A stretch of DNA of 64,000 nt from Pseudomonas sp. St316 (GTDB lineage Bacteria > Pseudomonadota > Gammaproteobacteria > Pseudomonadales > Pseudomonadaceae): NCBI RefSeq assembly GCF_018325905.1, contig NZ_AP021901.1:2418001-2482000 (forward strand). The letters run 5' to 3'. The notes below the pieces were generated by a model. It worked only from the letters and a program-made list of their open reading frames with translations. It was not told the DNA's origin and made no database searches. Positions 34,196 through 44,483 of the stretch are shown piece after piece. A program made the position numbers and the translations under genes. Every line of letters begins with the position of its first letter. Position 1 is the stretch's first letter.

Positions 34196-36118
34196 ATGCC
34201 AACTATTACTCTTCCCGACGGCAGTCAACGTTCATTCGATCACCCGGTTTCCGTAGCCGAGGTCGCCGCCTCCATTGGTGCGGGCCTGGCCAAGGCCACC
34301 CTGGCCGGCAAGGTCAACGGCAAGCTGGTCGACGCCAGTGACGTCATCGACAGCGACGCCACGCTGCAAATCATCACGCCAAAGGATGAAGAGGGGCTGG
34401 AGATCATTCGCCACTCTTGCGCACACCTGGTCGGCCATGCGGTCAAGCAGCTGTACCCGAGCGCGAAGATGGTCATCGGGCCGGTCATCGACGAAGGCTT
34501 CTATTACGACATCGCCTTCGAGCGTCCTTTCACGCCGGACGACATGGCTGCCATCGAGCAGCGCATGCAGCAGCTGATCGAGAAAGATTACGACGTCATC
34601 AAGAAAGTCACCCCGCGCGCCGAAGTCATCGAAGTCTTCAAGGCCCGTGGCGAGGACTACAAGCTGCGTCTGGTGGAAGACATGCCGGACGAACAGGCCA
34701 TGGGCCTGTACTACCACGAAGAATACGTCGACATGTGCCGTGGCCCGCATGTGCCGAACACGCGTTTCCTGAAATCCTTCAAGCTGACCAAGCTGTCCGG
34801 CGCCTACTGGCGTGGCGACGCCAAGAACGAGCAGTTGCAGCGCGTCTATGGCACGGCCTGGGCGGACAAGAAGCAGCTGGCGGCCTACATCCAGCGTATT
34901 GAAGAAGCCGAGAAGCGCGATCACCGCAAGATCGGCAAGCGCCTGGGCCTGTTCCATACCCAGGAAGAGTCCCCGGGCATGGTGTTCTGGCACCCGAACG
35001 GCTGGACCCTGTACCAGGTGCTCGAGCAGTACATGCGCCAGGTCCAGCGTGAGAACGGCTATCTGGAAATCAAGACGCCGCAAGTGGTGGACCGCAGCCT
35101 GTGGGAGAAATCCGGGCACTGGGCCAACTACGCCGACAACATGTTCACCACTCAGTCGGAAAACCGCGACTACGCCATCAAGCCGATGAACTGCCCTTGC
35201 CACGTGCAGGTGTTCAACCAGGGCTTGAAGAGCTACCGCGAGTTGCCGATGCGCCTGGCCGAGTTTGGTGCCTGCCACCGCAACGAGCCGTCGGGTGCGC
35301 TGCACGGCATCATGCGCGTGCGTGCGTTTACCCAGGACGATGCGCACATCTTCTGCACCGAGGAGCAGATGCAGGCCGAATCCGCCGCCTTCATCAAGCT
35401 GACCATGGACGTCTATCGGGACTTCGGCTTCACCGAGGTCGAGATGAAGCTGTCCACTCGTCCGGAAAAACGCGTGGGCTCCGACGAATTGTGGGATCGC
35501 GCCGAAGCGGCGCTGGCCGCTGCACTCGATAGCGCGGGCCTTGCGTACGACCTGCAACCGGGCGAGGGGGCTTTCTACGGTCCGAAGATCGAGTTCTCGT
35601 TGAAAGATTGCCTTGGTCGCGTGTGGCAGTGTGGTACCCTGCAGCTCGATTTTAACCTGCCGATCCGTCTGGGCGCCGAATACGTGTCCGAAGACAACAG
35701 TCGCAAGCACCCGGTCATGCTTCACCGCGCGATCCTCGGTTCCTTCGAGCGCTTCGTCGGTATCCTGATCGAACACTACGAGGGGGCATTCCCCGCGTGG
35801 TTGGCGCCGACCCAGGCAGTGATCATGAATATCACTGATAAACAGGCAGATTTTGCCGCTGAAGTCGAAAAAACTCTCAACCAAAGCGGATTTCGTGCCA
35901 AGTCCGACTTGAGAAATGAAAAGATCGGCTTTAAAATCCGCGAGCATACTTTGCTCAAGGTTCCCTTTCTCTTGGTTATTGGAGATCGGGAGGTCGAGAT
36001 GCAGACTGTCGCTGTGCGTACTCGTGAAGGTGCTGACCTGGGCTCGATGCCCGTCGCCGAATTCGCTGAGTTTCTCGCGCAAGCGGTTTCCCGGCGTGGT
36101 CGCCCAGATTTGGAGTAA
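34196..36118 (+). CDS. thrS: Threonyl-tRNA synthetase
   Basis: Charges tRNA-Thr and edits mischarged serine. It starts [20 protein letters not shown] at 34196 with AGGAGAGGAGG before it, giving 640 residues. The order is the TGS domain (1-62), the editing domain with the [16 protein letters not shown] metal site, the class II catalytic core ([46 protein letters not shown]) and the anticodon-binding C-terminus. It is the first gene of the translation block; infC begins two bases after its stop. Confidence 0.97.
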   Translation: MPTITLPDGSQRSFDHPVSVAEVAASIGAGLAKATLAGKVNGKLVDASDVIDSDATLQIITPKDEEGLEIIRHSCAHLVGHAVKQLYPSAKMVIGPVIDEGFYYDIAFERPFTPDDMAAIEQRMQQLIEKDYDVIKKVTPRAEVIEVFKARGEDYKLRLVEDMPDEQAMGLYYHEEYVDMCRGPHVPNTRFLKSFKLTKLSGAYWRGDAKNEQLQRVYGTAWADKKQLAAYIQRIEEAEKRDHRKIGKRLGLFHTQEESPGMVFWHPNGWTLYQVLEQYMRQVQRENGYLEIKTPQVVDRSLWEKSGHWANYADNMFTTQSENRDYAIKPMNCPCHVQVFNQGLKSYRELPMRLAEFGACHRNEPSGALHGIMRVRAFTQDDAHIFCTEEQMQAESAAFIKLTMDVYRDFGFTEVEMKLSTRPEKRVGSDELWDRAEAALAAALDSAGLAYDLQPGEGAFYGPKIEFSLKDCLGRVWQCGTLQLDFNLPIRLGAEYVSEDNSRKHPVMLHRAILGSFERFVGILIEHYEGAFPAWLAPTQAVIMNITDKQADFAAEVEKTLNQSGFRAKSDLRNEKIGFKIREHTLLKVPFLLVIGDREVEMQTVAVRTREGADLGSMPVAEFAEFLAQAVSRRGRPDLE

Positions 36119-36120
36119 TT

Positions 36121-36669
36121 ATTATTAAGCGTGAAATGAGACAAGATAAACGAGCTGCACCGAAAGCCCCGATCAACGAGAATATCTCGGCACGCGAGGT
36201 TCGGTTAATTGGCGCTGACGGCGAGCAGATTGGCATCGTCTCGATTGATGAAGCGCTTCGTATTGCTGAAGAAGCCAAGCTTGATCTGGTAGAAATCTCC
36301 GCAGACGCAGTCCCGCCCGTATGCCGGGTGATGGACTACGGCAAGTCGATCTTCGAAAAGAAGAAACAGGTTGCCGCGGCGAAGAAAAACCAGAAGCAGA
36401 TTCAGGTAAAAGAAATCAAGTTTCGTCCAGGGACGGAGGAAGGGGATTACCAGGTAAAACTGCGCAACCTGGTACGTTTCCTGAGTGATGGGGACAGGGC
36501 CAAGGTATCCTTGCGATTCCGCGGCCGTGAGATGGCCCACCAGGAGCTGGGGATGGAACTCCTCAAGCGGGTTGAACAAGACCTGCTCGAGTACGGTTCG
36601 GTCGAACAGCATCCTAAGATGGAAGGACGCCAGCTGATCATGGTCATCGCCCCGAAAAAGAAGAAGTAA
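36121..36669 (+). CDS. infC: Translation initiation factor IF-3, ATT start
   Basis: Controls start codon fidelity and subunit joining. There is no ATG at the expected position. The codons before [10 protein letters not shown] are ATT ATT (36121 and 36124), and GGAG at 36112-36115 lies 5 or 8 bases before them, within the end of thrS. A rare ATT start is the rule for infC and lets IF-3 repress itself. I choose 36121, giving 182 residues; the ATG at 36136 would drop the conserved first residues. Landmarks are [20 protein letters not shown] and [20 protein letters not shown]. Confidence 0.93.
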   Translation: MIKREMRQDKRAAPKAPINENISAREVRLIGADGEQIGIVSIDEALRIAEEAKLDLVEISADAVPPVCRVMDYGKSIFEKKKQVAAAKKNQKQIQVKEIKFRPGTEEGDYQVKLRNLVRFLSDGDRAKVSLRFRGREMAHQELGMELLKRVEQDLLEYGSVEQHPKMEGRQLIMVIAPKKKK

Positions 36670-36729
36670 TCACCAGGGCACGGCAGGCCTTGCGATTATG
36701 TTTATCAACTGAATGCGGAGTATCCGAAC

Positions 36730-36924
36730 ATGCCAAAGATGAAGACTAAAAGTGGTGCTGCTAAGCGGTTTCTGAAAACTGCTAACGGTATCAAGCACAA
36801 GCACGCTTTCAAGAGCCACATCCTGACCAAAATGTCGACCAAGCGTAAGCGTCAACTGCGCGGTAGCAGCTTGCTGCATCCGTCTGACGTGGCAAAAGTC
36901 GAGCGCATGCTGCGCCTTCGTTAA
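36730..36924 (+). CDS. rpmI: 50S ribosomal protein L35
   Basis: A 64-residue basic ribosomal protein: [20 protein letters not shown], then [20 protein letters not shown], then [17 protein letters not shown]. Normal length. Second gene of the infC-rpmI-rplT set, with a start site GCGGAGTATCCGAAC. Confidence 0.97.
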   Translation: MPKMKTKSGAAKRFLKTANGIKHKHAFKSHILTKMSTKRKRQLRGSSLLHPSDVAKVERMLRLR

Positions 36925-36954
36925 TTTTTGGATCAAGAATAGAGGAAGTAACTC

Positions 36955-37311
36955 ATGGCTCGTGTAAAGCGTGGCGTCATTGCCCGTAAGCGTCACAAAA
37001 AAATTCTGAAACTTGCTAAAGGCTACTACGGCGCGCGTTCCCGCGTATTCCGTGTTGCCAAGCAAGCGGTAATCAAGGCAGGCCAATACGCCTACCGTGA
37101 CCGTCGTCAGAAAAAACGTCAGTTCCGCGCTCTGTGGATCGCTCGTATCAATGCTGGTGCTCGTGTTAACGGTCTGTCCTACAGCCGTTTCATCGCTGGC
37201 CTGAAAAAAGCGTCCATCGAGATCGACCGTAAGGTTCTGGCTGATCTGGCAGTGAACGAAAAAGCGGCGTTTGCTGCGATTGTCGAGAAAGCTAAAGCCA
37301 CCTTGGCTTAA
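36955..37311 (+). CDS. rplT: 50S ribosomal protein L20
   Basis: A 118-residue assembly protein of the large subunit: [60 protein letters not shown]. In other bacteria L20 represses rpmI-rplT translation. The gene is spaced 30 bases from rpmI. A strong hairpin separates it from pheS. Confidence 0.97.
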
Positions 37312-37366
37312 GTACCCCCGGCAGTCACCGGGGCCTACATCTGTGGGCCCAGGTGTCAAACGTCAT

Positions 37367-38437
<1,071 letters not shown>

Positions 38438-38473
38438 GTCGCCGGCCCGTAACGAATCTATTAGGAGAGCAGG

Positions 38474-40852
38474 ATGAAATTCAGTGAACAATGGCTGCGC
38501 GGCTGGGTAAGCCCGCAGGTAAGCCGGGACGAGCTGGTTGCTCGCCTGTCGATGGCCGGCCTTGAGGTCGATAGCGTCACGCCGGCCGCCGGTGATTTCA
38601 GCGGTGTGGTAGTGGGCGAGGTGCTGGGCACCGAGCAGCACCCGGACGCTGACAAACTGCGGGTTTGCCAGGTCAGCAATGGCACGGAAACCTTCCAGGT
38701 GGTCTGCGGCGCGCCCAACGTGCGCCCGGGCTTGAAGATCCCGTTCGCCATGATCGGTGCCGAACTGCCGGGCGACTTCAAGATCAAGAAAGCCAAGCTG
38801 CGCGGCGTCGAGTCCAACGGCATGTTGTGCTCTCAGGCCGAGCTGCAGATTGGCGAAGGCAACGATGGCCTGATGGAACTTCCGGCTGACGCGCCGGTTG
38901 GCCAGGACATCCGTGAATACCTGGGCCTGGACGATGCGAGCATTGAGGTCGACCTGACGCCGAACCGTGGCGACTGCTTGTCCCTGGCCGGCCTGGCCCG
39001 TGAAGTCGGCGCGTTGTATGCCGCTCCCGTGACGCGTCCTGTGGTCGCGAATGTGCCAGCCGTGCACGACGAAGTACGTTCGATTGAAGTCCTCGCGCCG
39101 GCCGCGTGCCCGCGTTACCTGGGTCGTGTGATCCGTAACGTCGACCTGTCCAAGCCGACGCCACTGTGGATGGTCGAGCGCCTGCGTCGCGCCGACGTGC
39201 GCAGCATCGACGCCGCCGTCGACATCACCAACTATGTGATGCTGGAGCTGGGTCAGCCGCTGCATGCGTTCGATCTCGCCGAAATCAACGGTGGCATTCG
39301 CGTACGCATGGCCGAAGAGGGTGAGAAGCTGGTACTGCTCGACGGCCAGGAAGTGACGCTGCGCAGCGACACCCTGGTGATTGCCGACCACGCCCGCGCC
39401 CTGGCGATTGCCGGCGTGATGGGCGGCGAGCACAGTGGTGTATCCGCCACGACCCGCGATGTATTCCTGGAAAGCGCGTTCTTCGACCAGATCGCCGTCG
39501 CTGGCAAGGCCCGCTCCTATGGCCTGCACACCGACGCCTCGCACCGTTACGAGCGTGGTGTGGACTGGCAACTGGCCCGTGAAGCTATGGAGCGAGCCAC
39601 TGGCCTGCTGCTGGACATCACGGGCGGTGAAGCCGGCCCGATCATCGAGACTGTCAGCGAACAGCACCTGCCCAAGATTGCCCCGGTCACCCTGCGTGCC
39701 CAGCGCATCACCCAGATGCTGGGCATGGAAATGGCCCCGGCCGAAGTCGAACGCCTGCTCAGCGCCCTGGGCCTGAACATCAGCGCCGATGGGGCAGGGC
39801 AGTGGCGCGTCGAAGTGCCAAGCCATCGCTTCGATATCAGCCTGGAAGTCGACCTGATCGAAGAACTGGCCCGCTTGTACGGCTACAACCGCCTGCCGGT
39901 TCGCTACCCGCAAGCACGCCTGGCTCCACAGGCCAAGGCTGAAGCGCGAAGCGACCTGCCGGAGCTGCGCCGCCTGCTGGTGGCCCGTGGGTATCAGGAA
40001 GCGATCACCTACAGCTTCATCGATCCACGCCAGTTCGAACTGTTCAATCCGGGTGTCGAGCCGCTGTTGCTGGCCAACCCGATCTCCAACGACATGGCCG
40101 CCATGCGCTCGTCCCTGTGGCCGGGCCTGGTCAAGTCGCTCCAGCACAACCTGAACCGCCAGCAGGATCGTGTGCGGCTGTTCGAAAGCGGCCTGCGCTT
40201 TGTCGGTCAACTGGAAGGCTTGAAGCAAGAACCGATGCTGGCCGGTGTCGTCTGCGGCAGTCGCCTGCCAGAAGGCTGGGCGCAAGGTCGCGATGTCGTC
40301 GACTTCTTCGACGTCAAGGCTGACGTGGAAGCGGTGCTGGGCTTCGCGGGTGCGCTCGACGCATTCACTTTCGTCCCGGGCAAGCATCCGGCGCTGCACC
40401 CGGGGCAGACCGCACGCATCGAGCGAGACGGGCGTGAAGTCGGCTATGTCGGTGCGATTCACCCGGAACTGTCGAAAACCCTAGGCCTTGATCGTCCGGT
40501 CTTCGTTTTCGAGCTGGTTCTGGCCGAAGTGGCATTGGGGAAAATGCCGAAATTCCAGGAGTTATCGCGCTTTCCTGAAGTGCGTCGTGACCTTGCACTG
40601 CTGGCCGATCGTGACGTTGCTTCCAGTGCCGTACTGGACGTAATTCGTGAAAATGCAGGCGAATGGCTGACGGACCTCAGGCTATTTGACGTGTATCAGG
40701 GTAAAGGCATTGATCCGCATAGAAAAAGCCTTGCAGTCGGCTTGACCTGGCAGCATCCATCGCGCACTCTTAATGACGATGAGGTGAATACCGCAACGCA
40801 GAATATCCTCACCTCGCTCGAAACCAGGTTGAACGCCACGTTAAGGAAGTGA
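38474..40852 (+). CDS. pheT: Phenylalanyl-tRNA synthetase beta subunit
   Basis: The tRNA-binding and editing subunit, 792 residues. The N-terminal tRNA-binding fold shows VVVGEVLGTEQHPDADKLRV and CGAPNVRPGLKIPFA. The B3/B4 editing region (LTPNRGDCLSLAGLAREVGA, DITNYVMLELGQPLHAFDLA, GIMGG-like VMGGEHSGVS), the B5 domain and the C-terminal anticodon-binding domain (KFQELSRFPEVRRDLALLAD) follow. The start has TAGGAGAGCAGG before it. ihfA begins three bases after the stop. Confidence 0.97.
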   Translation: MKFSEQWLRGWVSPQVSRDELVARLSMAGLEVDSVTPAAGDFSGVVVGEVLGTEQHPDADKLRVCQVSNGTETFQVVCGAPNVRPGLKIPFAMIGAELPGDFKIKKAKLRGVESNGMLCSQAELQIGEGNDGLMELPADAPVGQDIREYLGLDDASIEVDLTPNRGDCLSLAGLAREVGALYAAPVTRPVVANVPAVHDEVRSIEVLAPAACPRYLGRVIRNVDLSKPTPLWMVERLRRADVRSIDAAVDITNYVMLELGQPLHAFDLAEINGGIRVRMAEEGEKLVLLDGQEVTLRSDTLVIADHARALAIAGVMGGEHSGVSATTRDVFLESAFFDQIAVAGKARSYGLHTDASHRYERGVDWQLAREAMERATGLLLDITGGEAGPIIETVSEQHLPKIAPVTLRAQRITQMLGMEMAPAEVERLLSALGLNISADGAGQWRVEVPSHRFDISLEVDLIEELARLYGYNRLPVRYPQARLAPQAKAEARSDLPELRRLLVARGYQEAITYSFIDPRQFELFNPGVEPLLLANPISNDMAAMRSSLWPGLVKSLQHNLNRQQDRVRLFESGLRFVGQLEGLKQEPMLAGVVCGSRLPEGWAQGRDVVDFFDVKADVEAVLGFAGALDAFTFVPGKHPALHPGQTARIERDGREVGYVGAIHPELSKTLGLDRPVFVFELVLAEVALGKMPKFQELSRFPEVRRDLALLADRDVASSAVLDVIRENAGEWLTDLRLFDVYQGKGIDPHRKSLAVGLTWQHPSRTLNDDEVNTATQNILTSLETRLNATLRK

Positions 40853-40855
40853 CGT

Positions 40856-41158
40856 ATGGGGGCTCTGACGAAAGCTGAGATGGCGGAACGTCTGTATGAG
40901 GAGCTGGGCCTGAATAAACGGGAGGCCAAAGAATTGGTCGAACTGTTTTTCGAAGAAATCAGGCACGCTCTGGAAGACAACGAACAGGTCAAATTGTCCG
41001 GTTTCGGCAATTTTGACCTGCGGGACAAACGCCAGCGGCCTGGCCGCAATCCGAAAACGGGAGAAGAAATCCCGATCACGGCTCGCCGTGTGGTCACCTT
41101 TCGTCCAGGGCAGAAGTTGAAGGCCCGAGTTGAGGCTTATGCTGGAACCAAGTCATAA
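40856..41158 (+). CDS. ihfA: Integration host factor alpha subunit
   Basis: A DNA-bending protein of 100 residues that works with IhfB. Characteristic parts are [40 protein letters not shown] and [20 protein letters not shown], whose Pro inserts into the minor groove. It follows pheT directly, the standard order, and overlaps the MerR-type gene by 20 bases. Confidence 0.97.
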   Translation: MGALTKAEMAERLYEELGLNKREAKELVELFFEEIRHALEDNEQVKLSGFGNFDLRDKRQRPGRNPKTGEEIPITARRVVTFRPGQKLKARVEAYAGTKS

Positions 41159-41495
41159 CGACGAACTACCCGTCATCCCGGGCAAACGCTACTTCACCAT
41201 TGGTGAAGTCAGCGAGCTGTGTGCGGTAAAACCGCACGTGCTGCGCTATTGGGAGCAGGAGTTTCCTCAACTCAACCCGGTCAAGCGCCGCGGAAACCGC
41301 CGGTATTATCAGCGCCAAGACGTGCTGATGATCCGGCAGATCCGCGCGTTGCTGTACGATCAGGGGTTCACCATCGGCGGCGCGCGTCTGCGCCTCTCCG
41401 GTGATGAGGCCAAAGACGATACAACCCAGTACAAACAGATGATCCGCCAGATGATCGCCGAGCTTGAAGATGTGCTGGTGGTGCTCAAGAAATAA
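41139..41495 (+). CDS. MerR family transcriptional regulator
   Basis: A 118-residue regulator starting at ATG 41139 ([15 protein letters not shown]) inside ihfA, with GAGTTGAGG before it. The MerR helix-turn-helix and wing are clear: [60 protein letters not shown]. The C-terminal part is only a coiled coil with no Cys effector site. It always seems to travel with ihfA in pseudomonads; its targets are unknown. Confidence 0.88.
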   Translation: MLEPSHNDELPVIPGKRYFTIGEVSELCAVKPHVLRYWEQEFPQLNPVKRRGNRRYYQRQDVLMIRQIRALLYDQGFTIGGARLRLSGDEAKDDTTQYKQMIRQMIAELEDVLVVLKK

Positions 41496-41548
41496 ATTTC
41501 TGCTTTTAAATCTTCCAGTTTTCAAAAGCTTGCGATATATTCTTGAGC

Positions 41549-41568
41549 GTTCCGTTGAGAAACGGAAC
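41549..41568 (+). promoter_or_regulatory. Hairpin in front of tRNA-Pro
   Basis: GTTCCGTT and AACGGAAC form a perfect 8-base stem with a GAGA loop, 16 bases before the tRNA. TATATT at about 41536-41541 is a possible -10. It could be the end of the merR transcript or the start of the tRNA precursor. Confidence 0.4.
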
Positions 41569-41584
41569 AAGATTCACGCCTAGT

Positions 41585-41661
41585 CGGGGCGTAGCGCAGT
41601 CCGGTAGCGCACTAGCATGGGGTGCTAGGGGTCGAGTGTTCGAATCACTCCGTCCCGACCA
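41585..41661 (+). tRNA. tRNA-Pro (anticodon GGG)
   Basis: A 77-base cloverleaf. The acceptor CGGGGCG (41585-41591) pairs with CGTCCCG near the 3' end, followed by A and an encoded CCA. The D arm is GCGCAGTCCGGTAGCGC. The anticodon stem CTAGC/GCTAG encloses ATGGGGT with anticodon GGG. The T arm is GAGTG-TTCGAAT-CACTC. The integrase remnant immediately downstream shows that this tRNA has served as an attachment site. Confidence 0.97.
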
Positions 41662-41677
41662 TATTTTTCAATGACTT

Positions 41678-41705
41678 AGCCCAGCTTTAGCGAGTTGGGC
41701 TTTTT
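41678..41705 (+). terminator. Intrinsic terminator after tRNA-Pro
   Basis: AGCCCA (41678-41683) and TGGGCT (41696-41701) form a stem followed by TTTT, 16 bases after the tRNA. Confidence 0.8.
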
Positions 41706-41730
41706 CATGCGTAGGGACTTTTGCGGGGGT

Positions 41731-41928
41731 TCATCCCGTTTTTCTCCTCAAGATGGTGAGCGCCGGTCCTCGCGAATCGGTTGCCGACACTTTGTTCGCC
41801 TCCGTAATCAACTGCTCCAGCTCTGCGGTAGAATAGTGGCTCGTAACGCTGCCATTCTTATGCCCCAAGAGCGCCTTCCGATCTTCCAGCGTCACGCCCG
41901 CTGCACGAAGCCTTCTGCCAAAGGTCTG
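41731..41928 (-). pseudogene. Tyrosine recombinase (phage-type integrase), C-terminal remnant
   Basis: Reading leftward from about 41928, the frame encodes TFGRRLRAAGVTLEDRKALL, then GHKNGSVTSHYSTAELEQLI, then EANKVSATDSRGPALTILRR and a stop at 41731. This is the C-terminal end of an island integrase, including the LLGH box and the catalytic Tyr in SHYS. Everything upstream (about 300 residues, with the first catalytic Arg) is missing and replaced by an ABC ATPase fragment. The position next to the 3' end of tRNA-Pro is typical of integrases. Confidence 0.8.
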
Positions 41929-41929
41929 C

Positions 41930-42058
41930 GAGGTGCAGGATGTCATGCGCGAGCTGGCACGCACTGGGATGACCATGATTATCATCACTCATGAAATGAA
42001 CTTCACCCGTGATGTGGCCGACCGAGCATTTTTCTCCAGTATGCTGAAACAAGCGTAA
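41930..42058 (+). pseudogene. Amino-acid ABC transporter ATP-binding protein, C-terminal remnant
   Basis: A 42-codon frame ending at TAA 42056-42058 reads EVQDVMRELARTGMTMIIIT, then HEMNFTRDVADRAFF and an unrelated end. This matches the switch-His region of GlnQ/HisP-like ATPases (VMRDLAxEGMTMVVVTHEMGFAREVADR). Walker A, signature and Walker B are absent. It starts exactly where the integrase remnant ends on the other strand, so 41928-41930 is a recombination joint. Confidence 0.75.
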
Positions 42059-42066
42059 GGCACCTG

Positions 42067-42645
42067 TCACCCAGGGCTATCGATTCGGCGCAGCACCATG
42101 CGGGTCAGGCGTTCGCCGACGTGTTCGATGCCTTTGTTCTGCGCCACAACCTGGGCGCCTTCCATCAGTAAGGTTAGTTCTTCGGCCATTTGCTGCGGAT
42201 CGCTCAGGTCCAATTGCGCGCACAGCGTGGCCAACCGCTGGAACTGCCGCTGCTTGTGTGCATGGATCAGTGCACGGGCAGGGTGGTCGGCATCCGGCAA
42301 CTCGGCGAGGGTGTTGGTGAACGGGCAGCCACGGTAACCCGAGCGACTCAGGTCCTCGACGATGAAGCTGAGAAATCCAAGCAATTGCTCGCGAGGCGCG
42401 TCGGGATGCTCTGCCGACAGACGATCAAGCACTTCGCTGTAGCTTTCAGTCAGGCGTTCAAGCCATTCCAGCACCAGCGCGTCCTTGTTTTCGAAGTGCC
42501 GGTAGAGGGTCATTTTCGTCGAGGCCGCCAGTGCGGCGATGGCGTCGACGCTGACGCGGGTGATGCCTTGCTCAAGAAACAATGCCTGGGCGGCATCGAC
42601 GATGCGCTCACGAGGCGGCAGTTGGGGTGTCCGTTCCGGACGCAT
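42067..42645 (-). CDS. TetR family transcriptional regulator
   Basis: A 192-residue repressor, start ATG 42645 behind GGAGAG; a GTG two codons upstream is less well spaced. The helix-turn-helix is RVSVDAIAALAASTKMTLYR followed by HFENKDALV. The C-terminal ligand domain includes SGYRGCPFTNTLAELPDADH. It is divergent from an amidase gene, and three identical 16-base operators lie between the two starts. The likely target is the amidase and itself. Confidence 0.9.
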   Translation of the reverse strand: MRPERTPQLPPRERIVDAAQALFLEQGITRVSVDAIAALAASTKMTLYRHFENKDALVLEWLERLTESYSEVLDRLSAEHPDAPREQLLGFLSFIVEDLSRSGYRGCPFTNTLAELPDADHPARALIHAHKQRQFQRLATLCAQLDLSDPQQMAEELTLLMEGAQVVAQNKGIEHVGERLTRMVLRRIDSPG

Positions 42646-42666
42646 GATCACTCTCCGCTTGACAGC

Positions 42667-42722
42667 GATACCATATAGTATCGCATGATACTCATCGGTA
42701 TCGATCGATACCGATGAGTATC
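42667..42722. promoter_or_regulatory. Triple TetR-type operator, GATAC-N6-GTATC at 20-base period
   Basis: Three copies of GATAC-N6-GTATC start at 42667, 42687 and 42707, each 16 bases with 4-base gaps, so centres are two helical turns apart. The second and third copies together form a perfect 36-base palindrome (42687-42722) centred on TCGATCGA. They fill the divergent tetR-amidase region. The last copy ends 25 bases before the amidase start. The assignment to the adjacent TetR protein is inference. Confidence 0.85.
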
Positions 42723-42746
42723 CATCATACCGATTTGGAGAATTTC

Positions 42747-44183
42747 ATGCACATGTCCGATTACGCCGATCAGGATGCGACTGGCCTCGCAGCGCTTATC
42801 GAAGCCCGTCAGATCAGTGCCGGGGAAGTACGCAGTGCCGCTTTACAGGCTATTGCTGCCCTGAATCCGCAGGTCAACGCCGTGGTAGAAACTTGGGGCG
42901 ATGAACCAGAGCCTCAACGTGGCAGCTTTCACGGGGTGCCGCTGCTGATCAAGGATTTGGGCATCACCGCCGCCGGGCGCCGAAACGAATTGGGCAGCGC
43001 ATTGGCTGCGGATTGTACAGCCGACGCTGATTCAGAGCTGATGAGTCGCCTGCGTCGCGCAGGCTTGCTAGCGCTGGGCAGAACTACCACCCCCGAGTTT
43101 GCCGCCAGCACCACCACCGAGAGTCGTGTCTGCGGCCCGACACGTAACCCTTGGGATGTTGAGCGCAGCGCTGGCGGTTCCAGTGGTGGATCCGCGGCGG
43201 CCGTCGCCGCGGGGATGGTGCCGGTGGCGCACGCCACCGATGGCGGTGGCTCGATTCGGGTCCCGGCCTCGTTGTGCGGGCTGTTCGGTTTGAAACCCAG
43301 CCGTGGTCGGGTGCCCATGGGACCGGATATTGATGAGGTGTGGAGCGGCCTTGCTGTGCATGGCGTACTGACACGGTCGGTGCGTGACAGTGCCGCATTG
43401 CTGGATGCTGTCCACGGTTTTGCAGCGGGTGATCCGTTTTGCATCGCGGCCCCCGACAGCACCTTTGTGCAGCAAGCTGCCAGTCAGCCCGGTGGATTAC
43501 GCATTGCCGTACAAACGCGGCCACTGAACGGTCAGCCACTGCACCCGGCGGTTGAAAAAGCCCTGATGCAGACGATCCAGCGCCTTGAGGAATTGGGGCA
43601 TGAGGTCGAGGACGTCACCCCTGATATCGGCCTGAGTTGGGAGGCGTTCGTCGAACTCAACGGGCGTTTCTGGTCGTCGAATACTGCGGCCTGGATCGAC
43701 GCCATTGCAGCTGCCACCGGGCGCAGTATTGACAGCGAATATCTGGAGCCGGCCACGCTTGCGCTCTATCGCCAAGGCAAGACGTTACGTGCCACCGAAC
43801 TGCTCGGGGCATTGTTCGAGCGCAACATGGTTGCTCGCAAAATGGGGCTGTTCTTTGAGCATCACGACCTGTTGCTGTCGCCCACATTGCCGGGGTTGGC
43901 GCCGCTGATTGGCAGCTATAACGCCGAGCAGGAGCATCTCGATGGACGCGGCTGGATGAGCCGGGTGTTCAATCAGTCGCCGTTCACCGCGCTGGCCAAT
44001 GTCATTGGCGCCCCGGCGATGTCGGTGCCATTGGCCCATTACCCGCAGAGCGGCTTGCCAATTGGCATGCAGTTCATGGGCAACGTCGGTGCGGAAGGCC
44101 AGATGCTCGCGCTGGCCGGACAACTGGAAAGTGCTTATCCATGGATTGATCGTCGCCCTGCGGTGTGGGCCGGCAACCTCTAA
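42747..44183 (+). CDS. Amidase signature family hydrolase
   Basis: A cytosolic amidase of 478 residues starting at ATG 42747 with GGAG seven bases before. The Ser-cisSer-Lys triad is visible as K69 in LLIKDLG, the SAGGSSGGSA loop at 141-150 and S169 in DGGGSIRVPA. The C-terminal part (ANVIGAPAMSVPLAHYPQSG, LPIGMQFMG) is standard. It resembles 6-aminohexanoate-cyclic-dimer hydrolase and aliphatic amidases; the substrate is unknown. It is likely repressed by the divergent TetR through the operator ladder. Confidence 0.88.
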   Translation: MHMSDYADQDATGLAALIEARQISAGEVRSAALQAIAALNPQVNAVVETWGDEPEPQRGSFHGVPLLIKDLGITAAGRRNELGSALAADCTADADSELMSRLRRAGLLALGRTTTPEFAASTTTESRVCGPTRNPWDVERSAGGSSGGSAAAVAAGMVPVAHATDGGGSIRVPASLCGLFGLKPSRGRVPMGPDIDEVWSGLAVHGVLTRSVRDSAALLDAVHGFAAGDPFCIAAPDSTFVQQAASQPGGLRIAVQTRPLNGQPLHPAVEKALMQTIQRLEELGHEVEDVTPDIGLSWEAFVELNGRFWSSNTAAWIDAIAAATGRSIDSEYLEPATLALYRQGKTLRATELLGALFERNMVARKMGLFFEHHDLLLSPTLPGLAPLIGSYNAEQEHLDGRGWMSRVFNQSPFTALANVIGAPAMSVPLAHYPQSGLPIGMQFMGNVGAEGQMLALAGQLESAYPWIDRRPAVWAGNL

Positions 44184-44242
44184 TCCGTTGAGTGTGTGAA
44201 ACGCAGCAAAACGCCGCCGCCATTGGCTCGGCGTCTTGCCCG

Positions 44243-44476
44243 TTATTTACGGCGTACACGAGGTGTGATCCCGGTCAGATGCACGCGTGCGCAGGCCCAT
44301 GCTGCGTGTAATCCACTGCGCAACGCCACGGCATCAAGGCCCATGATGCGCACCGACACGCCACAATCGTTGGGCAGCGCACTGACCCCGACATAGCTGT
44401 CCGGTAACGTATGCAATGCATCACGCAGTGCCTGTTTCAGCGCATCGACCGCCAGGTCTTGGCCAAACGCGATCAT
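44243..44476 (-). pseudogene. UreD-like urease accessory protein, C-terminal remnant
   Basis: A 77-codon frame reads IAFGQDLAVDALKQALRDAL, LPDSYVGVSALPNDCGVSVR and IMGLDAVALRSGLHAAWACA, ending RRK. The pattern (GVSxLPxxCGxxVRxxGxDAxAxR, then W-x-x-x-R and a basic end) fits the C-terminus of UreD. UreD proteins are about 270-300 residues, so only the last quarter remains, and no urease genes are nearby. The family call is moderate; it could be a short unrelated gene. Confidence 0.45.
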
Positions 44477-44483
44477 CGCTGCT

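Noticed and set aside
34232..36082. A 616-codon open frame antisense to thrS
   Set aside because: The sense strand is an unambiguous ThrRS; the antisense translation is low-complexity His/Asp/Gln-rich sequence typical of shadow frames.
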